Source of the DNA: Limisphaera sp049537155 | GTDB taxonomy: Bacteria; Verrucomicrobiota; Verrucomicrobiia; Limisphaerales; Limisphaeraceae | Direction: 5' to 3' | Assembly (NCBI RefSeq): GCF_049537155.1 | Contig: NZ_JBMVQZ010000007.1 | Coordinates: 124,001-188,000 of the forward strand | DNA length: 64,000 nucleotides | In this document: piece after piece, positions 52,286 through 61,111 of the stretch | How the letters are laid out: each line of letters begins with the position of its first letter | How positions within the stretch are numbered: the first letter of the stretch is position 1 | Notes under the pieces: model-generated | The model's database searches: none | The model's input: the letters and a program-made list of their open reading frames with translations, nothing else | What the model was told of the DNA's origin: nothing | Program-made: the position numbers and the translations under genes

Positions 52286-53504
52286 CGTCCGGTTCCGATT
52301 CGGGCAGCCCCCCGAGGGCGGCGTCCCAGTCCTTCCAGACAGGTTCATACCCCAGGGCGGCGATCCGACGGGCCACCTCGGCAGCCGACCGCGTGTCGGC
52401 AATGGCGAACTGCTCCGTGGCGCCGGGGCCCGGGGGGGTACCGGAGGCGGCCCATTCGCTGGCCCCCGCCTCCACGATGCGTCCCCGGACGGTCTGATGC
52501 ACGTGGTCCCGCCCGGCGCCCGTATAGCCGCCGGGTTCGGTGTGACTGCCGGCGCTCATCAGTGTGATGCCGAGCGGAATCAGCCCGTCCCTCAGCTTCG
52601 GCGACTCGCGCGTGGAAAGGACCAGCCCGACGTCAGGGAACATGAGGCGGAAGGCGCACACCAGTTGGACCAGCTCACGGTCGCTCATGTGGGTCAGCGG
52701 TTGGAACTCGCCCGCACAAGGGCGGAGCCGCGGCAGCGAGATGGTCAGAAACGCCTTCCAACAATGTCGCAGCAGGTAGGCCGCATGCGCCGCCACCGCC
52801 AGGGCCTCGAACCGCCAGTCGGCCAGCCCGTACAGGGCGCCGATGCCCAGCCGGCGGAATCCCGCGGCGTAGGCGCGTTCGGGCGTTTCCAGTCGCCACG
52901 CAAAATCCCGCTTGGGGCCGGCCACGTGCATCTCGGCATACACGGCACGGTCGTAGGTCTCCTGGTAAACCACCAAACCTTCGGCCCCTGCAGCCACCAG
53001 GGGACGGTATTCCTCAACCGTGAGCGGCCCGACCTCGAGCGAAACGGAAGGCACCTCCCCATGAACCCTTGCCACGCAATCGCGCAGGTAGGCCGGGGAA
53101 ACAAACCGCGGATGCTCGCCCGCGACCAACAGGATGTTCCGGAACCCCTGGGCCTTGAGCGCACGGGCCTCCTGCAGCACCTCCTCCAAGGTCAGCGTGA
53201 CACGCAGGATCGGATTGTTCCGTGAAAAACCGCAGTACCGGCAGATGTTGACGCATTCGTTGGAGAGGTAGAGCGGGGCAAACAACCGGATGACCCGGCC
53301 AAACCTCCGCACCGTCAGCGTGTGCGAACGACGCGCCAGCTCCTCCAGACATTCACCGGCCGCGGGCGAAATCAAATGGGCAAAGTCCGCCAACGTCAGC
53401 GAACCACGGTCCATGCTCTCCCGCACCGCGGCGCGGGAGGCCGTCCGGGCGCGCCGCAGCAGGCTCTCCCACGGCAGGGTCTCAAACTCGGCCAGAAAAC
53501 TCAC
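52197..53504 (-). CDS. thiH: 2-iminoacetate synthase (ThiH-like radical SAM)
   Basis: Radical SAM enzyme that splits tyrosine to dehydroglycine for the thiamine thiazole ring. It has 435 residues, about 55 more than the E. coli enzyme. The cluster motif is CVNICRYCGFSRNN near residue 85, followed by LLVAGEHPRFV, YQETYDRAVYAEMH and LSTRESPKLRDG. The extra C-terminal tail is Thr/Ser/Glu-rich and ends CSCGRATGF, with two Cys of unknown purpose. No other thi gene or TPP riboswitch is adjacent. The related 7,8-didemethyl-deazariboflavin and menaquinone enzymes are less likely given the ThiH-type motif. Confidence 0.9.
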   Translation of the reverse strand: MSFLAEFETLPWESLLRRARTASRAAVRESMDRGSLTLADFAHLISPAAGECLEELARRSHTLTVRRFGRVIRLFAPLYLSNECVNICRYCGFSRNNPILRVTLTLEEVLQEARALKAQGFRNILLVAGEHPRFVSPAYLRDCVARVHGEVPSVSLEVGPLTVEEYRPLVAAGAEGLVVYQETYDRAVYAEMHVAGPKRDFAWRLETPERAYAAGFRRLGIGALYGLADWRFEALAVAAHAAYLLRHCWKAFLTISLPRLRPCAGEFQPLTHMSDRELVQLVCAFRLMFPDVGLVLSTRESPKLRDGLIPLGITLMSAGSHTEPGGYTGAGRDHVHQTVRGRIVEAGASEWAASGTPPGPGATEQFAIADTRSAAEVARRIAALGYEPVWKDWDAALGGLPESEPDDGTPASTTSTRTAPGTETAACSCGRATGF

Positions 53505-53668
53505 ATCCGAAACGTATCAAACCGGCGCGCTTTGTCGAGTGACCCGGCCCGCGTCGCCACGCAGACAGGGCACGGCGGACGCAGCATCCAGCCCCTGCAC
53601 ACTCCGCGAAGTCCGCCGGCTCGCCCGATCCGGTGCCCGGCCGGCTCAAACAACCGGACCGGGTTCAT

Positions 53669-53696
53669 TTGACAACCCGGATCGGCGGGGTACTGT
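53669..53696 (+). promoter_or_regulatory. Promoter of the secreted peroxiredoxin-like gene
   Basis: TTGACA (53669-53674), 16-base spacer, TACTGT (53691-53696). The predicted start near 53703 leaves a 35-base leader containing GGAGT. Confidence 0.65.
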
Positions 53697-53737
53697 TGCC
53701 GACGTAACGTCAACCCTGGATGCGGAGTAACCAAGCC

Positions 53738-54337
53738 ATGAAACGAATCCTGACAGCCCTGTGCTTCGGTGCCGGCGTGGCGGCCGCCCTGGCCGCCGCC
53801 GAGGTGGGCAAACCGGCACCCGACTTCACCGCCACCGACATCACCGGCAAGACGCATCGCTTGTCCGATTACAAGGGCAAGATCGTCGTGCTGGAATCGT
53901 ACAACTACGACTGCCCCTTCGTGCGCAACCATTACAAAACCGGCGCCATGCAGGAACTGCAGTCCGAACTGACCGGGAAGGGAGTGGTGTGGTTGGTGGT
54001 CAACTCGGTGCACCCGGGCCATCCCAACCACCGCACGCGCGAGGCCGCGCAAAAGGAATGGAACGAGCTCGGCATCAAGGCCACCGCCTGGCTGGACGAC
54101 AGCTCCGGTGCGATCGGCAAGGCCTACGGCATGCGCACCACGCCGCACATGTTCGTCATCGACAAGGACGGCACGCTGGTCTACGAGGGCGCCGTCGACG
54201 ACCGGCCCTCGTCCAGTGGGGACCCGCGCAAGGCCCGCAACTACGTCCGCGAGGTGGTGAACAAATTGTTGGCCGGTGAAAAACCGGAAGTGACCCAGAC
54301 CCGGCCCTACGGCTGCAGCGTCAAGTACGCGGACTGA
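53738..54337 (+). CDS. Secreted peroxiredoxin-like thioredoxin-fold protein
   Basis: A 199-residue protein with a signal peptide (ALCFGAGVAAALAAA) and an AhpC/TSA fold: VGKPAPDFTATDITGK, then the active site SYNYDCPFVRNHY with one Cys, TPHMFVIDKDGTLVYEGA, and a C-terminal Cys in PYGCSVKYAD. It is a paralogue of the cytoplasmic protein at 9417-9998, which has Cys-x-x-Cys at the same place. ATG 53738 is preferred over ATG 53720 because GGAG lies about ten bases before it. The role is probably thiol peroxide or thiol handling in the periplasm. Confidence 0.85.
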   Translation: MKRILTALCFGAGVAAALAAAEVGKPAPDFTATDITGKTHRLSDYKGKIVVLESYNYDCPFVRNHYKTGAMQELQSELTGKGVVWLVVNSVHPGHPNHRTREAAQKEWNELGIKATAWLDDSSGAIGKAYGMRTTPHMFVIDKDGTLVYEGAVDDRPSSSGDPRKARNYVREVVNKLLAGEKPEVTQTRPYGCSVKYAD

Positions 54338-54369
54338 TCCCACAGAAAGGTTGTGCAACAGTCTCCCAC

Positions 54370-54393
54370 CGGCCGCGGGCTCGCCCGCGGCCG
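54370..54393 (+). terminator. Hairpin after the peroxiredoxin-like gene
   Basis: Perfect 10-base arms (54370-54379 and 54384-54393) with a CTCG tetraloop, 32 bases after the stop, followed by the weakly T-rich TCGCGTTTC. Confidence 0.65.
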
Positions 54394-54552
54394 TCGCGTT
54401 TCGGAGAGACCCCTCCCAAAGACCACCTGCGGAACGCGCGGAGCCGGCCCTCCACGGAGCCCCACGTCTCGAATCGCACCCGAAACCGAATCCCCAGCCA
54501 GACCCTGCCGGCCATGAGGTCCTCCCCCCGGCGGGGTCCTGAAGCCCGTGAC

Positions 54553-54589
54553 TTGACAGCCCCGGAGACTGACCTACCGTTCGGTCAGT
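54553..54589 (+). promoter_or_regulatory. Promoter and TetR-type operator of the efflux operon
   Basis: TTGACA (54553-54558) and TACCGT (54575-54580) with a 16-base spacer form the promoter. A perfect palindrome, ACTGACC (54568-54574) and GGTCAGT (54583-54589) around an 8-base centre, covers the -10 element. A bound repressor would block polymerase. It ends 5 bases before the start codon of the TetR gene. Confidence 0.75.
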
Positions 54590-54594
54590 TTTCA

Positions 54595-55269
54595 ATGAAA
54601 TCGGATCGGACAGGAGGGAATCGGACCCGGCAACGGATCCTTCAGGCAGCACTCCGGTGTTTTGCCGAACGGGGATACGCAGCCGCGGCCATTCAGGACA
54701 TCGCCCGCGCGGCGCGGGTCTCCAAGCCGGCCCTGTACTACCATTTCCGGGATAAGGCGGACCTCTTTTGTGCCCTGGTGACCGAGGCACACGAAAGCCG
54801 GCGCCGCCAGTTGGAGGCCGCTCTCGGATCAGCCGGCGACATCCGCACCCGTCTGACGGCGGTGTTCAAAACCTGGTTCGACTCGTTTGCAGAAAACCGG
54901 CAATGGCTGCAACTGGCCCTGGGCACGATGTTCGCCGCCCCGGGAGATGCCCCGCCCAAATTCGACTGCCGGGAATTGTGCCGCCGGAATTTCGACCTGG
55001 TGTGCGCGGCGCTGGCCGGGGCGCAGGGCAGGGGTGAGTTGACCCGGGCCCTGACGGCGCGGGAGCTGACGCACGCGTTGTTCGGCCTGGCCCACACCTT
55101 CCTGGCCGCCTCGCTCTGGTTCGACGAGGATCGTCCCGGTCCGCATCTGGCGGAGCGCCTGGCGGATCTGTTCCTGGAAGGGGCCCGGGCCGGGCCAGGG
55201 CGCAAGCGCGGCGCGTCCGGCCCCGCTGCCTCTGCGGCAGCATCGCAACGCTCGCGGAAGGGATCATGA
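54595..55269 (+). CDS. TetR/AcrR-family transcriptional repressor of the efflux operon
   Basis: A 224-residue regulator. The N-terminal helix-turn-helix runs from RQRILQAALRCFAERGYAAA through IQDIARAARVSKPALYYHF to RDKADLFCALV, the standard TetR layout. The ligand domain is helical and unassigned, and the C-terminus is basic and Ser/Ala-rich. ATG 54595 was chosen because the operator lies just before it; it has no Shine-Dalgarno and the mRNA leader would be only about 8 bases. Its stop overlaps the adaptor start as ATGA. Confidence 0.92.
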   Translation: MKSDRTGGNRTRQRILQAALRCFAERGYAAAAIQDIARAARVSKPALYYHFRDKADLFCALVTEAHESRRRQLEAALGSAGDIRTRLTAVFKTWFDSFAENRQWLQLALGTMFAAPGDAPPKFDCRELCRRNFDLVCAALAGAQGRGELTRALTARELTHALFGLAHTFLAASLWFDEDRPGPHLAERLADLFLEGARAGPGRKRGASGPAASAAASQRSRKGS

Positions 55270-56390
55270 AACGACAAATCTTTTGGGCATTGTTGATCGG
55301 ATTGGCCGTGACGGCCGGGTTGGCGGGGATCAAGGCGCTGCAGATCCGCACCCTGATCGCACAGGCGCGGAACCTGCCGCCACCCACCGAGGCCGTGGCC
55401 GTGTTCGAAGTGCGGGAGGAAAGCTGGCCGCGGTTGTGGACCGCGGTGGGTTCGGTCCGGCCGGTCCGCGGCGTGCGGGTCACCAGCGAGTTGCCCGGGG
55501 TGATTCGCGAAATCTGTTTCGAACCCGGCGCGGAGGTGGGGGAGGGTGCCATCCTGGTCCGTTTGGACATCAGCACCGAGCAGGCCGAACTGCGGGAAGC
55601 CGAAGCCCGGGCCGAACTGGCACGACTCGAGCGAGAGCGCATCCGCGCGCTCTTCGAGGCGCATACGGTCTCTCAGGCCGAGCTGGACGGGGCCGAGGCC
55701 GCTTGGAAGGAAGCGGAAGCGCGCGTGGCGGCCATCCGCGCCACCATCGCCAAAAAGACCGTGTGCGCACCGTTCGCCGGCCGGCTCGGCATTCGGGAGG
55801 TGCACGTGGGACAGTACCTTCAGGCAGGTGCCCCCATCGTGTCGCTGCAGGCGCTCGATCCCGTTTACGTGGAATTCGCCCTGCCGCAGCAGGCCGTTCC
55901 CCAGATCCGCCCCGGCCTGACAGTGGAAGTGACCACCGACGCCCATCCGGGGCGAACCTTCCGGGGCGCGCTGACGGCGATGGACCCGGACCTCGACCCG
56001 GTGACACGCAGCCTGCGGTTGCAAGCCACCGTTCCCAACCCGGACGGCGCTCTGCGCCCGGGGATGTACGTGCAGGCCACGGTCGTGTTGCCGGAGGCCG
56101 ACACCGTGCGGGTCGTGCCGGCCCCGGCGGTCTTGCACGCCCCGTACGGGGATTCGGTGTTCGTGGTGGAACCGGCCACCAACGACGCCCCGGACGCCCT
56201 GATGGTCCGCCAGCAGTTCGTGAAACTGGGACGACGCCGCGGCGATTTCGTCAGCGTGACCGCCGGACTCCAGCCCGGCCAGAAGGTGGTCAGCGCCGGC
56301 GTGTTCCGCCTCCGCAACGGCATGCGGGTCACGGTGACCGATTTCCCCACGCCGGAACCGAGCCTGAACCCGCGGCCGGCCGACGGTTGA
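55266..56390 (+). CDS. RND efflux periplasmic adaptor (membrane fusion protein)
   Basis: A 374-residue HlyD/AcrA-type adaptor with an N-terminal membrane anchor (residues about 5-25). It has a split lipoyl domain (VTSELPGVIREICFEPGAEV and later APFAGRLGIREVHVGQYL), a coiled-coil hairpin between them (residues about 100-150), a beta-barrel, and a membrane-proximal domain. There is no lipobox Cys. It links the pump to an outer-membrane channel, which is not encoded here. Coupled to the TetR gene by a 4-base overlap. Confidence 0.93.
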   Translation: MKRQIFWALLIGLAVTAGLAGIKALQIRTLIAQARNLPPPTEAVAVFEVREESWPRLWTAVGSVRPVRGVRVTSELPGVIREICFEPGAEVGEGAILVRLDISTEQAELREAEARAELARLERERIRALFEAHTVSQAELDGAEAAWKEAEARVAAIRATIAKKTVCAPFAGRLGIREVHVGQYLQAGAPIVSLQALDPVYVEFALPQQAVPQIRPGLTVEVTTDAHPGRTFRGALTAMDPDLDPVTRSLRLQATVPNPDGALRPGMYVQATVVLPEADTVRVVPAPAVLHAPYGDSVFVVEPATNDAPDALMVRQQFVKLGRRRGDFVSVTAGLQPGQKVVSAGVFRLRNGMRVTVTDFPTPEPSLNPRPADG

Positions 56391-56397
56391 CAGACCC

Positions 56398-59300
56398 ATG
56401 AGGACGATCACCGACATTTTCCTGCGGCGGCCCGTCCTGGCTTTGGTGGTCAACCTGGTGATCGTCATCGCCGGGTTGCAGGCCATCTTCACGCTGACCG
56501 TCCGGCAGTACCCGCGCAGCGACAACGCGGCCATCACCGTGACCACCGTGTACGTCGGAGCCAGCCCGGAACTGGTCCGGGGTTTCGTCACCACCCCGCT
56601 GGAACGGGCCATCGCCGCCGCCGACGGCATTGACTACATCGAATCGGTCAGCCGCCAGGGGGTCTCGACCATCACGGTTCGACTCAAGCTCAACTACGAT
56701 CCGAACAAGGCCCTGGCGGAGATCAGCTCGCGGGTCAACCAGGTGCGGGGCGATCTCCCGCCCGGGGCGGAAATCCCGGTCATCAACATCGAAAACGCCG
56801 AAAGTTCCATCGCCGCCGCCTACCTGAGCTTCACCTCGGACATTCTGGAGGCCAACCAGATCACCGATTATCTGGTCCGGGTCGTGCAACCGCGGCTGTC
56901 GGCCATCGAGGGGGTCCAGCGCGCCGACATCCTCGGCGGGCGCACGTTTGCCATGCGGATCTGGTTGAAGCCCGATCGGCTGGCGGCCTACGGGCTCGGA
57001 CCGGAGGACGTTCGCCGGGCCCTGCAGGCCAACAATTTCCTGGCCGCCGTCGGTCGGACCAAGGGTGCGCTCGTCCAGGTGGACCTGACCGCCAACACCG
57101 ATCTGCAGTCGGCCGAGGAATTCCGTAACCTGGTCATCCAGCGGAACGGCGATCGGCTGGTCCGGCTGAGGGACGTGGCTGACGTGGTCCTGGGCGCCGA
57201 AGACTACGACAGCGAGGTGCGCATGAGTGGCCGGCGGGCGGTCTTCATGGGTGTCTGGGTGTTGCCCACGGCCAACACGCTGGACGTCATCCGCCGGGTC
57301 CGGGCCGAGGTGGAAGCCATCCAAAAGGACCTGCCCACAGGCTTGGAGGCTGCCATCGCCTACGACGCCACCCAATACATCGAAAACGCCATTCGGGAGG
57401 TGCTGCGCACGTTGAGTGAGACGCTGCTGATCGTGGCGGTGGTGATCTATCTGTTCCTGGGCTCGCTGCGCTCGGTGCTGGTGCCGTTGGTGGCGATCCC
57501 CGTCTCGCTGATCGGTGCCGTGTTCCTGATGCAACTCTTCGGATTCTCCCTGAATCTGCTGACCTTGCTGGCCATCGTGTTGTCGGTGGGCCTGGTGGTG
57601 GACGACGCCATCGTGGTGGTGGAGAACGTGGAACGGCACGTGCGGGAGGGGCTTTCGCCCTTCCGCGCCGCCGTGCTGGGCGCACGGGAGCTGGTGGGGC
57701 CGGTCATCGCCATGACCATCACCCTGGCGGCCGTCTACGCCCCCATCGGATTCCAGGGCGGGTTGACCGGGGCCCTGTTCCGCGAATTCGCCTTCACCCT
57801 GGCCGGCGCGGTCTTCATCTCCGGCGTGGTGGCGCTGACGTTGTCGCCGGTGATGTCGGCGCGGCTGCTGGATCCGGACCGCGAGGCGCGCGGGCTGGCC
57901 GGATGGGTCAACCGGGCCTTCGACCGGCTCCGGGCCGGTTACGCGAGGGTGCTCGACGCCACCTTGTCGGCCCGGCCCGCGGTTTACCTCCTGTGGCTGG
58001 GACTGAGTTTGCTGGTCATCCCGATGTACCAGATGGCACCCAAGGAGCTCGCCCCGCCCGAAGACCAGAACGTGATCTTCGGCATCGTGGAGGGGCCGGC
58101 CGATGCCACCGTGGAGCAGACCACCTTCTACACCGAGCTGCTGAATCAGGAGTTGCTCAAGGTGCCGGAGGCGCTGCAGACCTTCCAAATCACCTTTGGC
58201 GACAACGGGTTCAGCGGGCTGGTGCTCCAACCCTGGTCCCGGCGCGAACGCACGGTCTTCGAGGTCGTGCCGGAGGTGCAACAGGCGGTCAACCGCATCC
58301 CCGGCATCCGTACCATGGTGGTGACACCGCCGCCCCTGCCGGGCGGAGGGTCGTTCCCGGTCGAATTCGTGATCGGTTCCACTGCCGAACCGGACGAGAT
58401 CCTCCGGTTTGCCGAGGAACTGCAGCGCAGAGCGGCAGCCAGCGGGTTGTTCGCCTTCCCGCCCATCCTCGACACGAAACTGGACCAGCCGGAGGTGGAA
58501 CTGGTCCTGGACCGCGACCAGGTGTCCGCCATGGGGCTGGACCTGGCATCGGTGGGGTCCGACCTGGCCACGTTGCTGGGCGGAAACTACGTGAATCGTT
58601 TCAGCCTCCAGGGGCGCAGCTACAAGGTCATCCCCCAGGCATTGCGGGTCGAACGGCTGACACCGGAGCAGATCGAACACACGTACGTCCGGGGGCCGGA
58701 CGGCCGGCCCGTGCCGCTGAGCACCTTTGCCCGGCTGGAATCGCGCACCCGGCCGCGGGCGCTGCATCGGTTCCAGCAGTTCAACGCGGTCAAACTCAGC
58801 GGCGTGGCCATCCGGCCATTGGATGAGGCCCTGCGCTTCCTGGAGGAGGAAGCCGCGAAGATCCTGCCGGCCGGTTACCAGATCGGTTACACCGGTGAGT
58901 CCCGCCAGTTGCGCGTCGAAGGCAGCCGGTTCCTCCCCTCGTTCGCCCTGGCGTTGACGCTGATCTTCCTGGTGCTGGCCGCCCAGTTCAACAGCTTCCG
59001 CGATCCGCTCATCATCCTCCTTGGATCGGTCCCGCTTGCCATGTTCGGCGCACTGATCTTCTGCTTCCTGAAGATGCCCGACCCCAACACGCCATTCTTC
59101 ACCTCCGGTTGGACCACCACCCTGAACATCTACTCGCAGGTCGGGCTCGTGACCCTGGTCGGGCTGGTGTCGAAAAACGGGATCCTGATCGTCGAGTTCG
59201 CCAACGAGCTGCAGCGGGCCGGCTTGGACAAATTGCAGGCCATTCGACAGGCCGCACTGATCCGGCTGCGCCCGGTGCTGATGACCAGCGTGGCCACCGT

Positions 59301-59547
59301 GGCGGGACATTTCCCGCTCGTGCTGGTGAGCGGGCCGGGCGCGGCGGCGCGCAATTCCATCGGATTGGTCATCGTCAGCGGAATGGCGCTGGGGACCCTC
59401 TTCACCCTGTTGGTGATTCCGTCCCTCTACATGTTGCTGGCGCGCCGGCACAAGGGCGAGGAACCCGGTGCGCTGGGACGCGAGTTTGTCGAGGCCGAGA
59501 CGGTGGGCCCGGAGGCGTTGCAACCCGCCGAGCCTACCCGGCAGTGA
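56398..59547 (+). CDS. RND multidrug efflux transporter (HAE1/AcrB-like)
   Basis: A 1049-residue inner-membrane proton antiporter with twelve helices and two large periplasmic loops. It begins RTITDIFLRRPVLALVVNLV. The proton-relay pair is in LSVGLVVDDAIVVVENVERH (two adjacent Asp, about residue 402), and the late helix has QVGLVTLVGLVSKNGILIV with the relay Lys. GGRTFAMRIWLKPDRLAAYGL and related porter-domain motifs fit the HAE1 group. It starts 7 bases after the adaptor gene. Substrates cannot be predicted. Confidence 0.96.
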   Translation: MRTITDIFLRRPVLALVVNLVIVIAGLQAIFTLTVRQYPRSDNAAITVTTVYVGASPELVRGFVTTPLERAIAAADGIDYIESVSRQGVSTITVRLKLNYDPNKALAEISSRVNQVRGDLPPGAEIPVINIENAESSIAAAYLSFTSDILEANQITDYLVRVVQPRLSAIEGVQRADILGGRTFAMRIWLKPDRLAAYGLGPEDVRRALQANNFLAAVGRTKGALVQVDLTANTDLQSAEEFRNLVIQRNGDRLVRLRDVADVVLGAEDYDSEVRMSGRRAVFMGVWVLPTANTLDVIRRVRAEVEAIQKDLPTGLEAAIAYDATQYIENAIREVLRTLSETLLIVAVVIYLFLGSLRSVLVPLVAIPVSLIGAVFLMQLFGFSLNLLTLLAIVLSVGLVVDDAIVVVENVERHVREGLSPFRAAVLGARELVGPVIAMTITLAAVYAPIGFQGGLTGALFREFAFTLAGAVFISGVVALTLSPVMSARLLDPDREARGLAGWVNRAFDRLRAGYARVLDATLSARPAVYLLWLGLSLLVIPMYQMAPKELAPPEDQNVIFGIVEGPADATVEQTTFYTELLNQELLKVPEALQTFQITFGDNGFSGLVLQPWSRRERTVFEVVPEVQQAVNRIPGIRTMVVTPPPLPGGGSFPVEFVIGSTAEPDEILRFAEELQRRAAASGLFAFPPILDTKLDQPEVELVLDRDQVSAMGLDLASVGSDLATLLGGNYVNRFSLQGRSYKVIPQALRVERLTPEQIEHTYVRGPDGRPVPLSTFARLESRTRPRALHRFQQFNAVKLSGVAIRPLDEALRFLEEEAAKILPAGYQIGYTGESRQLRVEGSRFLPSFALALTLIFLVLAAQFNSFRDPLIILLGSVPLAMFGALIFCFLKMPDPNTPFFTSGWTTTLNIYSQVGLVTLVGLVSKNGILIVEFANELQRAGLDKLQAIRQAALIRLRPVLMTSVATVAGHFPLVLVSGPGAAARNSIGLVIVSGMALGTLFTLLVIPSLYMLLARRHKGEEPGALGREFVEAETVGPEALQPAEPTRQ

Positions 59548-59650
59548 AGGGCCTGCGGGCTCTTCCGTCCACGCCGGAGCGGCACACCCGGAAACTCCCG
59601 CAAATGCCACCCGGGACGGGGCCGGCGGGCCGTCCCGGACCGCCACCCCT

Positions 59651-60796
59651 CTAGAGCAACTTGCGGTAGCGCGGGTCTTCCTCGAGTTTGCGCACCAGCT
59701 CCCGGACCTTCTGCGCCTGAGACTTGTGGACCAGCAGCACGGCGTCGCGGGTCAGCACCACCACCGTCTCCTGCACGCCCACCAGGGCCACCGGTGTCCG
59801 GGTACCCCGGCTCCGCGCGTCGTAGACGAGGTTTCCCGAGCTGTCCACCGCCACCGCCTCGGCTTCGAACACGTTGCCGTTCTCGCCGGCCGGCAGATGC
59901 CGTGCCAGGGCCGTCCACGACCCCACATCGTCCCAGTCGAACGTGGCATCGGCCACCACCACGTTCCGGGCCTTCTCCATAAGGGCGTAGTCAATCGAAA
60001 TGCGCGGCAATTCCGGATACTCACGGACCAGCACCTCACGGAGCCGGCTCGGCCGCGTGCGGGCCGTCTCCACCCAGCGAAGGGCGGTCTCGTGCATCCG
60101 GGGTTGATGCTCCCGCAATCCCTCCAACAGGGTCGCGTAACTCCAGATGAACATGCCCGCGTTCCACCGGTACCGCCCGCTCTGCAGGTACTCCCGCGCC
60201 CGCTCCAACGAGGGCTTTTCCACGAACGCCTCTGCGTTGTAAAACCGCGTTCCCCCGGGCAGGTCGGCCGGGCCGGTCGTCCGGGTTTCACCCAAGCGGA
60301 TGTATCCGTAACCCGTGGCCGGTTCGGTTGGCGGAACGCCCAGCGTCACGATCACCGGCTCGCGGGCGGCCAACAAAAGTGCGTCCCGAAGCACGGTGCC
60401 GAACGCCTGCACGTCGTGAATGATGTGGTCGGCCGGCAGCATGGCCATCACCGCATCGGGACAGCGTGCCCCCACCAGGGCGGCTCCCAGCGTCACCGCG
60501 GCACAGGTGTCGCGCCCGACCGGCTCCACAATCACGTTCCCCGCCGGCAGATCGCCCAGTTGCCGGCGCACTTTCGGCGCCTGGCCCACCGTGGTGATGA
60601 CCAGGATGCGCTCCCGCGGCACGACCGGCGCCACCCGCTCCACCGCCAGTTGCAACAGCGAACGCCCGTTCCACAGCGGCAACAGGTGCTTCGGCGTGTC
60701 ACCCCGGCTCAGGGGCCAGAACCTTTCGCCACGCCCCCCGGCCATCAACACCACGTAAAAGCGATCGCTCTGGCTTGCTGCCGTTCCCTGCGTCAT
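59651..60796 (-). CDS. manC: Mannose-1-phosphate guanylyltransferase
   Basis: Makes GDP-mannose from mannose 1-phosphate and GTP. It has 381 residues, a single-domain form without the phosphomannose isomerase domain. MAGGRGERFWPLSR and TPKHLLPL bind the nucleotide; EPVGRDTCAAV, ATGYGYIRLG, AFVEKP, and RWNAGMFIW follow in the family order, then DWDDVGSW. Good for surface polysaccharide synthesis. It lies last in a minus-strand group after the two small genes. Confidence 0.93.
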   Translation of the reverse strand: MTQGTAASQSDRFYVVLMAGGRGERFWPLSRGDTPKHLLPLWNGRSLLQLAVERVAPVVPRERILVITTVGQAPKVRRQLGDLPAGNVIVEPVGRDTCAAVTLGAALVGARCPDAVMAMLPADHIIHDVQAFGTVLRDALLLAAREPVIVTLGVPPTEPATGYGYIRLGETRTTGPADLPGGTRFYNAEAFVEKPSLERAREYLQSGRYRWNAGMFIWSYATLLEGLREHQPRMHETALRWVETARTRPSRLREVLVREYPELPRISIDYALMEKARNVVVADATFDWDDVGSWTALARHLPAGENGNVFEAEAVAVDSSGNLVYDARSRGTRTPVALVGVQETVVVLTRDAVLLVHKSQAQKVRELVRKLEEDPRYRKLL

Positions 60797-60851
60797 GGGT
60801 CGAGCATGGAGCGTGCAACCCCGGTTGATGTCAAGGCGGGGTCAACGGCCT

Positions 60852-61091
60852 TCAGCGCGGGAAGGGCCGGCTGTTCAGCAACCAGAGCAAAAAGGCCACA
60901 AAGGCCGAGACCACCAAACCCACCCCGATCGCCGCCATGCGGATCCGCCGCTGTTTGCGGAAATAAGCGCGCCCGCCCATGCCGGGCAGCAGATAGAACC
61001 GCCTTCGCTCCTTCTCTTCCGGAGGCAGATGACGCCGGCCGAGCAACAGCCGGCCAAATCGGGGGCGATGTCTGGATCGGTGTCGTGGCAC
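60852..61091 (-). CDS. Small basic single-helix membrane protein
   Basis: A 79-residue protein of unknown function: the first 50 residues are rich in Arg/His, then one hydrophobic helix (IGVGLVVSAFVAFLLWLL) and a short tail. It starts with GTG 61089-61091, 20 bases after the SirB1-like stop, and precedes manC by 55 bases. Reality rests on the position and the clean helix; no family recognised. Confidence 0.55.
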   Translation of the reverse strand: MPRHRSRHRPRFGRLLLGRRHLPPEEKERRRFYLLPGMGGRAYFRKQRRIRMAAIGVGLVVSAFVAFLLWLLNSRPFPR

Positions 61092-61111
61092 GGCGGCCTC
61101 TGGCGGTTTGC

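Noticed and set aside
53505..53737. TPP riboswitch upstream of thiH
   Set aside because: Neither CTGAGA nor ACCTGATC-type elements occur on the minus strand here.
56329..59646. An 1105-codon minus-strand frame antisense to the RND transporter
   Set aside because: His/Gln/Gly-rich shadow of a high-GC gene; the transporter on the plus strand has full family motifs.
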